Shown here: piece after piece, positions 15,920-22,626 of the stretch
Numbering within the stretch: position 1 is the first letter of the stretch
Layout of the letters: every line of letters begins with the position of its first letter
Source: an uncultured Ruminococcus sp.
GTDB lineage: Bacteria; Bacillota; Clostridia; Oscillospirales; Ruminococcaceae
Reading direction: 5' to 3'
Assembly (NCBI GenBank): GCA_934463425.1
Contig: CAKSJP010000020.1
Location: 1 to 41,266 of the forward strand
DNA: 41,266 nt
Translations under genes and position numbers: made by a program
The notes under the pieces: generated by a model
Told to the model about the DNA's origin: nothing
Databases searched by the model: none
What the model saw: the letters and a program-made list of their open reading frames with translations, nothing else

Positions 15920-16621
15920 TTATGCTTCCTCCTTTTGCCGTGCCAGCAGAATCTCTGCAATGGCGATATCCTCCGGTGTTGTGATCTTGATGTTGGTATA
16001 GTCTCCCTCAGTCATGTAGACCTTGCAGTTGATCGCTTCGATCAGCTGACAGTCGTCCGTGAAATCCAGGGCGTGTTCTTCGGCAAAGGTCACTGCCTCA
16101 AAATACAGCTGCCGCTTGAACACCTGAGGTGTCTGGGTGCTGAACAGATGCGGACGATAGGGTGTATCCACAATGAGATGATCATTGACCACCTTAATGG
16201 TATCCTTTACCGGAACGCCCAGCGTCGCGCCGCCGAAAACAGAAGCATCCCGAATCACCTGCGCAATGTGTTCCGGTTTTACCAGCGGCCGTGCGCCGTC
16301 GTGGACTGCGATTATGGTCGTACCCTTCGAGAGTGCGCGGAGACCGCACATCACGCTCTCCTGCCGGGTCGAACCGCCGGCAACGATGGCGTGAAATTTG
16401 GTAATGCCGCACTGCTGTGCCGTCTCCCGAATGGCATCGTGATCGGACGGGCGCGCCACCACGATGATCTCCGCCACACGCGGACACGCCTCAAACGCAC
16501 GCATGCTCATACCAATCACATTAGTATCTCCCAGAGGGAGCAAAATCTTATTTTTCCCCTGCATTCTGGTGGCATTTCCGGCACACACCAAAATGACAGA
16601 AGTATCCTGTTCCTGTGTCAT
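15920..16621 (-). CDS. ispD: 2-C-methyl-D-erythritol 4-phosphate cytidylyltransferase IspD
   Basis: 233 residues. The nucleotide-binding N-terminus reads SVILVCAGNATRMQGKNKILLPLG, a variant of the usual AAGxGxRMG...K with Cys and Asn in the loop. The family signature VHDGARPLV is intact, as is the substrate region TQTPQVFKR...FTDDCQLIE. The enzyme couples CTP with MEP to give CDP-methylerythritol. An upstream ATG at 16630 abuts AAAGGA with no spacing, so the ATG at 16621, 8 nt downstream of AGGA, is preferred. It runs directly into ispF. A strong terminator separates it from rex, and I did not find a clear promoter of its own. Confidence 0.95.
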   Translation of the reverse strand: MTQEQDTSVILVCAGNATRMQGKNKILLPLGDTNVIGMSMRAFEACPRVAEIIVVARPSDHDAIRETAQQCGITKFHAIVAGGSTRQESVMCGLRALSKGTTIIAVHDGARPLVKPEHIAQVIRDASVFGGATLGVPVKDTIKVVNDHLIVDTPYRPHLFSTQTPQVFKRQLYFEAVTFAEEHALDFTDDCQLIEAINCKVYMTEGDYTNIKITTPEDIAIAEILLARQKEEA

Positions 16622-16652
16622 TGCTTTCATTCCTTTCGATTTCTGCTGTTAC

Positions 16653-16691
16653 AAAAAGGGCACCGATTTTCGCCAAAACCAGTACCCTTTT
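16653..16691 (-). terminator. Terminator of rex
   Basis: On the minus strand, AAAAGGGTACTGG with TCGGTGCCCTTTTT, extended by TTTT/AAAA over a GGCG loop, forms a near-continuous long hairpin ending in T residues just after the rex stop codon. Confidence 0.85.
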
Positions 16692-16698
16692 CCAACGA

Positions 16699-17325
16699 TT
16701 ACAAATTATGCAGCTTATAAGAGAGTGTCATCAGGCTGTCATCCAAATGCATGGTCACAACCTGTGCCTGCTCTACCGCCAGATCGCAGTGACTGAAATT
16801 CCACAGTCCCCGCACTCCCAGCGAAACCAACCGCTCTGCCACCGCCTGCGCCGACTCCTTCGGCAGACACAGCACAGCGGCAGCGGGCTGATTTGCAGCG
16901 CAAAAGGCATCCAGTTCATCCATCGACTGTATGTGCAGTCCTGCAAGCTGTCTGCCGATCAGCTCCGGCTTGATGTCGAAGATGCCGATCAGTCGAAAGC
17001 CACGCTGTTCAAAGCGCACATTTTCCGAAACAACCTTTCCCAGGCTTCCGGCACCGATCACGATCGCCGGGAGCTGTTCGGTCAGTCCCATGATGCGCTG
17101 TAAATTTTCCCGCAGTTCCGCTACAGAATAGCCGCTGCCCTGCTGCCCAAAGCAGCCGAAGCAACAGAGATCCTGCCGGATCTGAGATGCCGTCATGCCA
17201 AGCCGCCTGCCCAGTTCCCGGGAAGAGGTGCGGATCTGTCCGCTTCGTTCCATTTCTCCCAAAAGCCGGTAATACCGCGGCAGCCGCCGTACAACAGACG
17301 ATGATGCATCATATTTTTGTGTCAA
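16699..17325 (-). CDS. rex: Redox-sensing transcriptional repressor Rex
   Basis: A winged-helix N-terminal domain (VVRRLPRYYRLLGEM, TASQIRQDL) is followed by a Rossmann domain with VIGAGSLGKVV that binds NADH/NAD. Rex leaves its operators when NADH rises and so releases fermentation genes such as adhE (3.8 kb in this window). The wing region reads DLCCFGCFGQQGSG, where the common form is DLNCFGGFGQQG, so two extra Cys residues sit next to the DNA-contacting element. The frame is open to an ATG at 17388 that lacks a ribosome binding site. A TTG at 17325 has GGAG about 10 nt upstream and gives 208 residues, the normal Rex length, so I prefer it. The gene has its own terminator. Confidence 0.9.
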   Translation of the reverse strand: MTQKYDASSSVVRRLPRYYRLLGEMERSGQIRTSSRELGRRLGMTASQIRQDLCCFGCFGQQGSGYSVAELRENLQRIMGLTEQLPAIVIGAGSLGKVVSENVRFEQRGFRLIGIFDIKPELIGRQLAGLHIQSMDELDAFCAANQPAAAVLCLPKESAQAVAERLVSLGVRGLWNFSHCDLAVEQAQVVTMHLDDSLMTLSYKLHNL

Positions 17326-17395
17326 ACGAATCGCTCTCCTATGCACTGATTTCCATTCTGCAGGGACATACTCAGCATATGTTTCCATGAAGCAC

Positions 17396-17422
17396 TTTCA
17401 TTTTTATGAAAACACACTCTGA
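17396..17422. repeat. 27-nt sequence shared with 24714-24740
   Basis: TTTCATTTTTATG followed by AAAACACACTCTGA matches 24714-24740 at 23 of 27 positions in the same orientation. One copy lies next to rex, the other just upstream of the AEC permease gene. Its function is unknown; it could be the remnant end of a mobile element or a regulatory site. Confidence 0.4.
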
Positions 17423-17455
17423 ACAATGCCGCACAACGTCCGCGTGATACTGTCT

Positions 17456-18670
17456 TTATGCCATCAGCTTTGCCAGACGCTCGTTGATCGCTTCCAGAAA
17501 TTCCTTGGAATTGACCTTTTTCTTGTTCTCCAGCTTGGAGATCAGGTACAGGTCACCGGTCATAATGCCGTCCTCGATGGTCTGGATGGTTGCCTTTTCC
17601 AGCTTGTCTGCGAAAGCCATCAGCTCCGGCAGCTTATCCAGTTCGCCGCGCTTGCGCATTGCGCCGCTCCATGCGAAGATGGTAGCAACCGAGTTGGTAG
17701 AAGTCTCTTCACCCTTCAGGTACTTGTAATAGTGACGCTGTACTGTACCGTGCGCTGCCTCATACTCATAGATGCCTGCCGGAGAAACCAGAACAGATGT
17801 CATCATTGCCAGAGAACCATAAGCGGTGGAGACCATATCGGACATAACATCACCGTCATAGTTCTTGCAAGCCCAGATATAGCCGCCGTGAGAACGGATC
17901 ACACGCGCTACTGCGTCATCGATCAGCGTGTAGAAATACTCGATGCCGGCAGCCTCGAACTTTTCCTTATACTCGTTGTCGTAGATCTCCTGGAAGATAT
18001 CCTTGAAGGTGTGGTCATACTTCTTAGAAATGGTATCCTTGGTTGCAAACCAGACATCCTGGTGCAGATCCAGACCATAGTTGAAGCATGCCCGTGCAAA
18101 GCCGGCAATCGAGTTGTTCTTGTTGTGCAGACCCTGTACAATGCCGTCGGTATCCTCAAAGTTAAAGATCAGTTCGCGGCTCTCGTTGCCCTCTGCATCA
18201 GTAACCACCAGTTCTGCCTTAGAGCCCTTCTTTACCTTCATTTCGGTATTCTTATACACATCACCGTAAGCATGACGGGCAATGGTGATCGGTGCAGTCC
18301 AGGTCGGGATATACGGCTCAACGCCCTTTACCAGGATCGGAGTACGGAATACGGTGCCGTCCAGGATGGCACGGATGGTGCCGTTGGGGCTCTTCCACAT
18401 CTGGGACAGGTTGTATTCCGGCATTCTTGCAGCATTCGGAGTAATGGTAGCACACTTGACTGCTACGCCGTACTTCTTGGTAGCGTTTGCACTGTCGATA
18501 GTTACCTGATCCTTGGTCTTTTCCCGGTATTCCAGACCCAGATCATAATACTCGGTCTTGAGGTCTACATACGGAGTCAGCAGAATGTCCTTGATCCACT
18601 GCCACAGGACACGGGTCATCTCGTCGCCGTCCATCTCGACCAGCGGCGTTGTCATTTGAATCTTTGCCAT
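17456..18670 (-). CDS. icd: NADP-dependent isocitrate dehydrogenase (eukaryote-like subfamily)
   Basis: 404 residues, starting MAKIQMTTPLVEMDGDEMTR as in the eukaryote-type homodimeric NADP enzymes rather than the E. coli Icd type. Substrate residues are in SPNGTIRAILDGTVFR, the catalytic Tyr and Lys region is around IARHAYGDVYKNTE, the metal Asp residues are in CKNYDGDVMSDMVS, and the NADP-binding AAHGTVQRHYYKY is present. It decarboxylates isocitrate to 2-oxoglutarate, feeding glutamate synthesis, and supplies NADPH. GAGGAGG lies 7 nt before the ATG at 18670; the frame continues upstream without a start signal. It lies downstream of acnA on the same strand, separated from the operon's last gene by a 166-bp hairpin element. 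Confidence 0.95.
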   Translation of the reverse strand: MAKIQMTTPLVEMDGDEMTRVLWQWIKDILLTPYVDLKTEYYDLGLEYREKTKDQVTIDSANATKKYGVAVKCATITPNAARMPEYNLSQMWKSPNGTIRAILDGTVFRTPILVKGVEPYIPTWTAPITIARHAYGDVYKNTEMKVKKGSKAELVVTDAEGNESRELIFNFEDTDGIVQGLHNKNNSIAGFARACFNYGLDLHQDVWFATKDTISKKYDHTFKDIFQEIYDNEYKEKFEAAGIEYFYTLIDDAVARVIRSHGGYIWACKNYDGDVMSDMVSTAYGSLAMMTSVLVSPAGIYEYEAAHGTVQRHYYKYLKGEETSTNSVATIFAWSGAMRKRGELDKLPELMAFADKLEKATIQTIEDGIMTGDLYLISKLENKKKVNSKEFLEAINERLAKLMA

Positions 18671-18710
18671 TTGATTTTCCTCCTCAAATTGTTTCTCATT
18701 GCGTTTAGGA

Positions 18711-18876
18711 AATACCGCACAAAGATTGTGCGACAGATGCGTCGTCAAATTTTTCGTCAGATGAAACAAAAAGCGGAGTGAATACTTGATGTATTCACGA
18801 GCATTTTTGTGAAATATGACGGGAAATTTGCAAGCAAATGGCGTGCAAAGTCGCCAGACGCTCTTTGTGCGGTATT
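18711..18876. mobile_element. 166-bp MITE-like hairpin element with perfect 15-bp terminal inverted repeats
   Basis: AATACCGCACAAAGA at 18711-18725 is repeated in perfect inversion at 18862-18876. The whole element is one imperfect palindrome. Moving inward, the pairs are CGAC/GTCG, CAAATTTTTCGTCA/TGACGGGAAATTTG (12 of 14), ACAAAAAGC/GCATTTTTGT and GTGAATAC/GTATTCAC, around a TTGAT loop. A 14-nt near-direct repeat TTCTCA(T/C)TGCGTTT flanks it (18693-18706 and 18887-18900). It encodes nothing. It sits in the leader of icd, between the DUF6630-like gene and the icd ribosome binding site. Confidence 0.75.
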
Positions 18877-18912
18877 GCCTTTATACTTCTCACTGCGTTT
18901 TTGGTAACGGCA

Positions 18913-19467
18913 TTACAATGCTTCCGCCGGAGCGATCCGATGCCCGGCTTGTTCTGCCAACGCAGAAATTTTGTCATATTCCGCAGCCGTCACAAGGATC
19001 AGCTGCAAATCATCGCTGTCAATGTCCACACCGCAGAGCAGCATGCCCTGCTGCCGGAGCAGTTCGTTGCAGGCGGCACACCATTGGAACACGTCCTCGT
19101 CCTCCCACAAGTCCAGTCCGGAAAAATCCAGCTCCTGTCCGCCGTTCAGCTGAGACACTGCCCAGAGGAAATCCTCCAGTTCTGAGCTGCTGTCCACGCC
19201 GATCAGAGCATGCGCCGCTTCCAGTTCATCCGTCATGGCGATCCAGCACAGGGTGTCCTCGTCGCAGGATGCCGCATCTATGCCGCGTTCGGCAAAGCGC
19301 TCCGCAAACTGTGCCGCATACGCTGTCCGATCATTCCGGCAGCGTTCCAGGTTGGCATGCACTGCCGGATGGTTATGGCTGATGCAGTCGGCAATTGCCA
19401 GAACATATGGGACTTCAGATGCAGCAGTTTGCTCCGGTGCTTTTTTCTTTTTGAAGAATCCAAACAC
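18913..19467 (-). CDS. DUF6630-like cytoplasmic protein
   Basis: 184 residues, acidic and alpha/beta. After FGFFKKKK comes a variable stretch. The C-terminal half carries LLCGVDIDSDDLQLILVTAAEYDKISALAEQAG, a pattern I associate with DUF6630, where a conserved D-x-D-S-D precedes a helical tail. No enzymatic motif or membrane segment is visible. The GTG start follows the stop codon of the TraX-like gene with no gap (TAAGTG), so expression probably depends on translational coupling. GGTGG upstream is a weak ribosome binding site. The family assignment is tentative and no function is claimed. Confidence 0.65.
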   Translation of the reverse strand: MFGFFKKKKAPEQTAASEVPYVLAIADCISHNHPAVHANLERCRNDRTAYAAQFAERFAERGIDAASCDEDTLCWIAMTDELEAAHALIGVDSSSELEDFLWAVSQLNGGQELDFSGLDLWEDEDVFQWCAACNELLRQQGMLLCGVDIDSDDLQLILVTAAEYDKISALAEQAGHRIAPAEAL

Positions 19468-20175
19468 TTACGCAAACACCACCCATCGTAAAATTCCCAG
19501 CACCAACAGGTGCAGCGGATAGAACACATAGAAAAACCACTTGTGAAAGGGCTTTTTGCTTCCGCTTTTGCCGTTGTAGCAATACTGTATGAGCGGTATC
19601 ACCAGAAAGATGCCCAGCTGGAACAGTCCGCTCCACATGGGTTCCGATGCCAGCATGCTGACACAGCACGTCAATGTAATAACACTGAACGTCAGCCATT
19701 TCTCCCTGGGATTTTCCCGGTATCGAAAAAAGGTCAGTGCATACAGCACATCAAACATCGCCCAGTCGCCGAATACAGACAGCAGGCACAGTCCAAAGAT
19801 GCCCAGCCACTTCACCGGAAGAGCGCACTGTACCCTGTCCCAGAACCAGATCGCCAGCAGGCTGAGGAACAGCGTGTAGATCACGCCAAATGCCGGACGA
19901 ATGCCGCCGTTTTCAAAATAGCTGAACGGCAGCCACGAGATCACGGCGAAAATGCCCAGCCGCATAGCGTATTTCTTTACGTTCCGGGTATAGTGATACC
20001 CCTCTGCCAGCATATACGCCATCGTCGGCCCGGTCAGCCGTCCGATGACATGCATCACCTGCCCCAACAGCGATGCCGTGGGAACAAATGCCCAGGCAAT
20101 GTGGTCGATGAGCATGGCAACGATGACCAGGTACTTCAACTGGTTGCGGTTGAGAAATCCCTTTGTGTTTGTCAT
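19468..20175 (-). CDS. TraX family membrane protein
   Basis: A 235-residue polytopic membrane protein (about seven to eight hydrophobic segments) with the TraX pattern LKYLVIVAMLIDHIAWAF near the N-terminus, then GRLTGPTMAYMLAEGYHYT. TraX of the F plasmid acetylates pilin, but many Firmicutes carry chromosomal relatives of unknown substrate, and no conjugation genes lie here. AAAAGGA lies 10 nt before the ATG at 20175. The start overlaps the stop codon of the 88-residue upstream gene by 4 nt (ATGA), and the stop abuts the start of the DUF6630-like gene. Acylation of a surface protein or polysaccharide is a guess. Confidence 0.8.
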   Translation of the reverse strand: MTNTKGFLNRNQLKYLVIVAMLIDHIAWAFVPTASLLGQVMHVIGRLTGPTMAYMLAEGYHYTRNVKKYAMRLGIFAVISWLPFSYFENGGIRPAFGVIYTLFLSLLAIWFWDRVQCALPVKWLGIFGLCLLSVFGDWAMFDVLYALTFFRYRENPREKWLTFSVITLTCCVSMLASEPMWSGLFQLGIFLVIPLIQYCYNGKSGSKKPFHKWFFYVFYPLHLLVLGILRWVVFA

Positions 20176-20438
20176 TCTTGCTTGTCCTTTTCCCGGCGAA
20201 GCTCCCGGATCTGCCATCTCACCAGATGCAGACCGGCGGCAAGCAAAAGCAGCAGTGCCACCAGTCCGATTCCGGAAACCGGGCGTTTCTGCAGCAGATG
20301 CAGATAGTCCATGATGTCATGCTTGGAAAGCAGTGCATAGACAAAGACAACGACCATCACGATACTCCAGTCATTCCCATAGCCTTTCCAGAACTTCCGG
20401 TATTTCTCGATTTTCTTGTTCTTTTCCGGATCTGCCAC
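20172..20438 (-). CDS. Small two-helix membrane protein between acnA and the TraX-like gene
   Basis: 88 residues. A basic N-terminus (KNKKIEKYRKFWKGY) is followed by two membrane segments (WSIVMVVVFVYALL and GLVALLLLLAAGLHLV) and a charged tail rich in Arg, Glu and Lys. I recognise no family. It starts with GTG directly after the acnA stop codon (TAAGTG), has no clear ribosome binding site and ends in an ATGA overlap with the TraX-like gene. The arrangement implies coupled translation, possibly as a TraX partner. Confidence 0.65.
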   Translation of the reverse strand: MADPEKNKKIEKYRKFWKGYGNDWSIVMVVVFVYALLSKHDIMDYLHLLQKRPVSGIGLVALLLLLAAGLHLVRWQIRELRREKDKQE

Positions 20439-22379
20439 TTACTTGCTCAGCTTGTCACGGGTATAATCCAACAGACCGCCTGCCAGAATGATATCCTTGG
20501 TGCGTCCGGTCAGTTCGCACAGTACCGGGATCTCTGCACCAGTGGTCTTGTTGATCAGTGTCAGTGTAGTTTCACCTGCTTCGATATGCTTGCGGATATC
20601 CGCCAGTTCCAGAACATCGCCCTGGGAGATCTTCTCATAGTCTGCCTCGTTCACAAAGGTCAGCGGCAGAATGCCGGCATTGATGAGATTTGCACGGTGG
20701 ATACGCGCAAAGCTCTTCACCAGAACCGCCTTCACGCCCAGATACAGCGGCGCCAGCGCAGCATGCTCACGGGAGGAACCCTGACCATAGTTAGAGCCGC
20801 CCACGATAATGCTCTGTCCCATTTCCTTGGCGCGCTTCGGGAATGCTTCATCACAAACGGTGAAGCAGTGCTGTGAAATTGCCGGAATGTTGGAACGCAG
20901 CGGCAGGATCTTTGCGCCTGCCGGCATGATGTGGTCGGTGGTGATGTTGTCTCCCACCTTCAGAGAGCAGCCAGCCTCGATGGTAGCTTCCAGCGGAGCA
21001 GTCTCCGGAAAGGGCTTGATGTTCGGGCCGCGGAGGATCTCCACCTTGTCCATTTCCTCTTCCGGTGCCGGCAGAACGATCATATTGTCGTTTACAGTGA
21101 ATTTTTCCGGCAGTACGAAGTCCGGCATCTCTCCCAGTTCTCTCGGGTCGCTGAGATAACCGGTCAATGCAGAATATGCAGCCAGTTCCGGAGATACCAG
21201 ATAGATCTGACCGTCCTTGGTTCCGGAGCGTCCCAGGAAGTTCCGGTTAAAGGTACGCAGGGAGATACCGCCGGAGTTCGGGGACTGTCCCATACCGATG
21301 CACGGACCGCAGGCGCTTTCCAGAATACGCGCGCCGGCAGCGATCAGTGTGCCCAGGATGCCCATATCTGCCATCATATTCAGCACCTGCTTGGAGCCGG
21401 GGGCGATCGCCAGAGAAACATCCGGGTTTACCGTCTTGCCCTTGAGGATGTGTGCCACCTTCATCATATCCAGCAGCGAAGAGTTGGTGCAGGAACCGAT
21501 GCAGACCTGGTCGATCTTCAGCTTGCCGATCTCAGCCACAGTCTTGACATTGTCCGGAGAGTGCGGACATGCAGCAAGGGGTACCAGCTTGCTCAGATCG
21601 ATATGCAGTTCTTCGTCATAAACAGCATCCGGGTCTGCCTTCTGCTCGCTCCAGACTTCGCCTCTGCCCTGTGCTTCCAGGAACTGCTTGGTCACCTCAT
21701 CCGACGGGAAAATCGAAGTGGTTGCGCCCAGCTCAGCACCCATGTTAGTGATGGTGGCACGCTCCGGAACGGACAGAGTCTTAACACCCTCGCCGCAGTA
21801 TTCGATGACCTTGCCGACGCCGCCCTTTACGGACATCTGACGCAGGACTTCCAGAATAACGTCCTTTGCTGCGACCCACGGAGACAGCTTGCCGGTCAGT
21901 TCCACCTTGACTACCTTCGGGCAGGTAATATAATACGTGCCGCCGCCCATTGCAACTGCAACGTCCAGGCCGCCTGCACCCATGGCGATCATGCCGATGC
22001 CGCCGCCGGTGGGAGTATGGCTGTCCGAGCCGATCAGAGTCTTGCCGGGAACGCCAAAGCGCTCCAGATGTACCTGATGGCAGATGCCATTGCCGGGACG
22101 GGAGAAGTAAATGCCGTGCTTCTTTGCCACACTGCCGATAAAGCGGTGATCGTCTGCATTTTCAAAGCCGTTCTGGAGTGTGTTGTGGTCGATATAGGCC
22201 ACGCTGCGCTCAGTGCGTACCCGCGGTACACCCATTGCCTCAAATTCCAGATATGCCATTGTGCCGGTCGCATCCTGTGTCAGTGTCTGGTCGATGCGGA
22301 TTCCGATCTCAGAACCCTTTACCATCTCGCCTTCTACCAGATGTGCTTTCAGGATCTTTTCTGTCAGGGTCAGTCCCAT
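20439..22379 (-). CDS. acnA: Aconitate hydratase
   Basis: 646 residues, in the range of the short bacterial and archaeal-type aconitases. The three [4Fe-4S] cysteines lie in CIGSCTNSSL (one) and ESACGPCIG (two). Active-site patterns GSDSHTPTGGGIGM and the swivel-domain GGSNYGQGSSREHAALAP with its Arg are present. It interconverts citrate and isocitrate. With icd downstream this gives the oxidative branch from citrate to 2-oxoglutarate for glutamate synthesis; citrate synthase is not in the window. AAAGGA precedes the ATG, and a strong promoter lies about 80 bp upstream. It heads a cluster with a small membrane protein, a TraX-like protein, a DUF6630-like protein and icd. Confidence 0.93.
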   Translation of the reverse strand: MGLTLTEKILKAHLVEGEMVKGSEIGIRIDQTLTQDATGTMAYLEFEAMGVPRVRTERSVAYIDHNTLQNGFENADDHRFIGSVAKKHGIYFSRPGNGICHQVHLERFGVPGKTLIGSDSHTPTGGGIGMIAMGAGGLDVAVAMGGGTYYITCPKVVKVELTGKLSPWVAAKDVILEVLRQMSVKGGVGKVIEYCGEGVKTLSVPERATITNMGAELGATTSIFPSDEVTKQFLEAQGRGEVWSEQKADPDAVYDEELHIDLSKLVPLAACPHSPDNVKTVAEIGKLKIDQVCIGSCTNSSLLDMMKVAHILKGKTVNPDVSLAIAPGSKQVLNMMADMGILGTLIAAGARILESACGPCIGMGQSPNSGGISLRTFNRNFLGRSGTKDGQIYLVSPELAAYSALTGYLSDPRELGEMPDFVLPEKFTVNDNMIVLPAPEEEMDKVEILRGPNIKPFPETAPLEATIEAGCSLKVGDNITTDHIMPAGAKILPLRSNIPAISQHCFTVCDEAFPKRAKEMGQSIIVGGSNYGQGSSREHAALAPLYLGVKAVLVKSFARIHRANLINAGILPLTFVNEADYEKISQGDVLELADIRKHIEAGETTLTLINKTTGAEIPVLCELTGRTKDIILAGGLLDYTRDKLSK

Positions 22380-22458
22380 TCAATATCATTCCTTTCGTAG
22401 TTGGCACTGCAAATACACGGCAAGCCATCCATTTACAATACGATTCTTATACCGTATT

Positions 22459-22488
22459 ATTATAGCAAAAAAAGGGCGTCGTTGTCAA
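22459..22488 (-). promoter_or_regulatory. Promoter of the acnA cluster
   Basis: On the minus strand, TTGACA (22488-22483) and TATAAT (22464-22459) are 18 bp apart, and both boxes match consensus perfectly. Confidence 0.8.
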
Positions 22489-22569
22489 GTATGCGCCAAC
22501 TGCTTTAAAAAGATAAAAGAAAAAAACGGATTTACTTACAAATAAAATCCCCTAACTCCGGCAAAAATA

Positions 22570-22605
22570 CGAAAACAGCCCGGAAGCAGGAGACCCCCGG
22601 GCTGT
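22570..22605 (-). terminator. Terminator of the GGDEF-EAL gene
   Basis: ACAGCCCGG pairs with CCGGGCTGT over a loop of about 14 nt and is followed on the minus strand by TTTTCGTATTTTT. Confidence 0.8.
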
Positions 22606-22626
22606 CTGCCGGACTTTCTCCGGCTG

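Noticed and set aside
19468..20175. Evidence for a conjugative element from the TraX-like gene
   Set aside because: No relaxase, type IV secretion gene, integrase or attachment site is nearby. Chromosomal TraX-like genes are common in Firmicutes.
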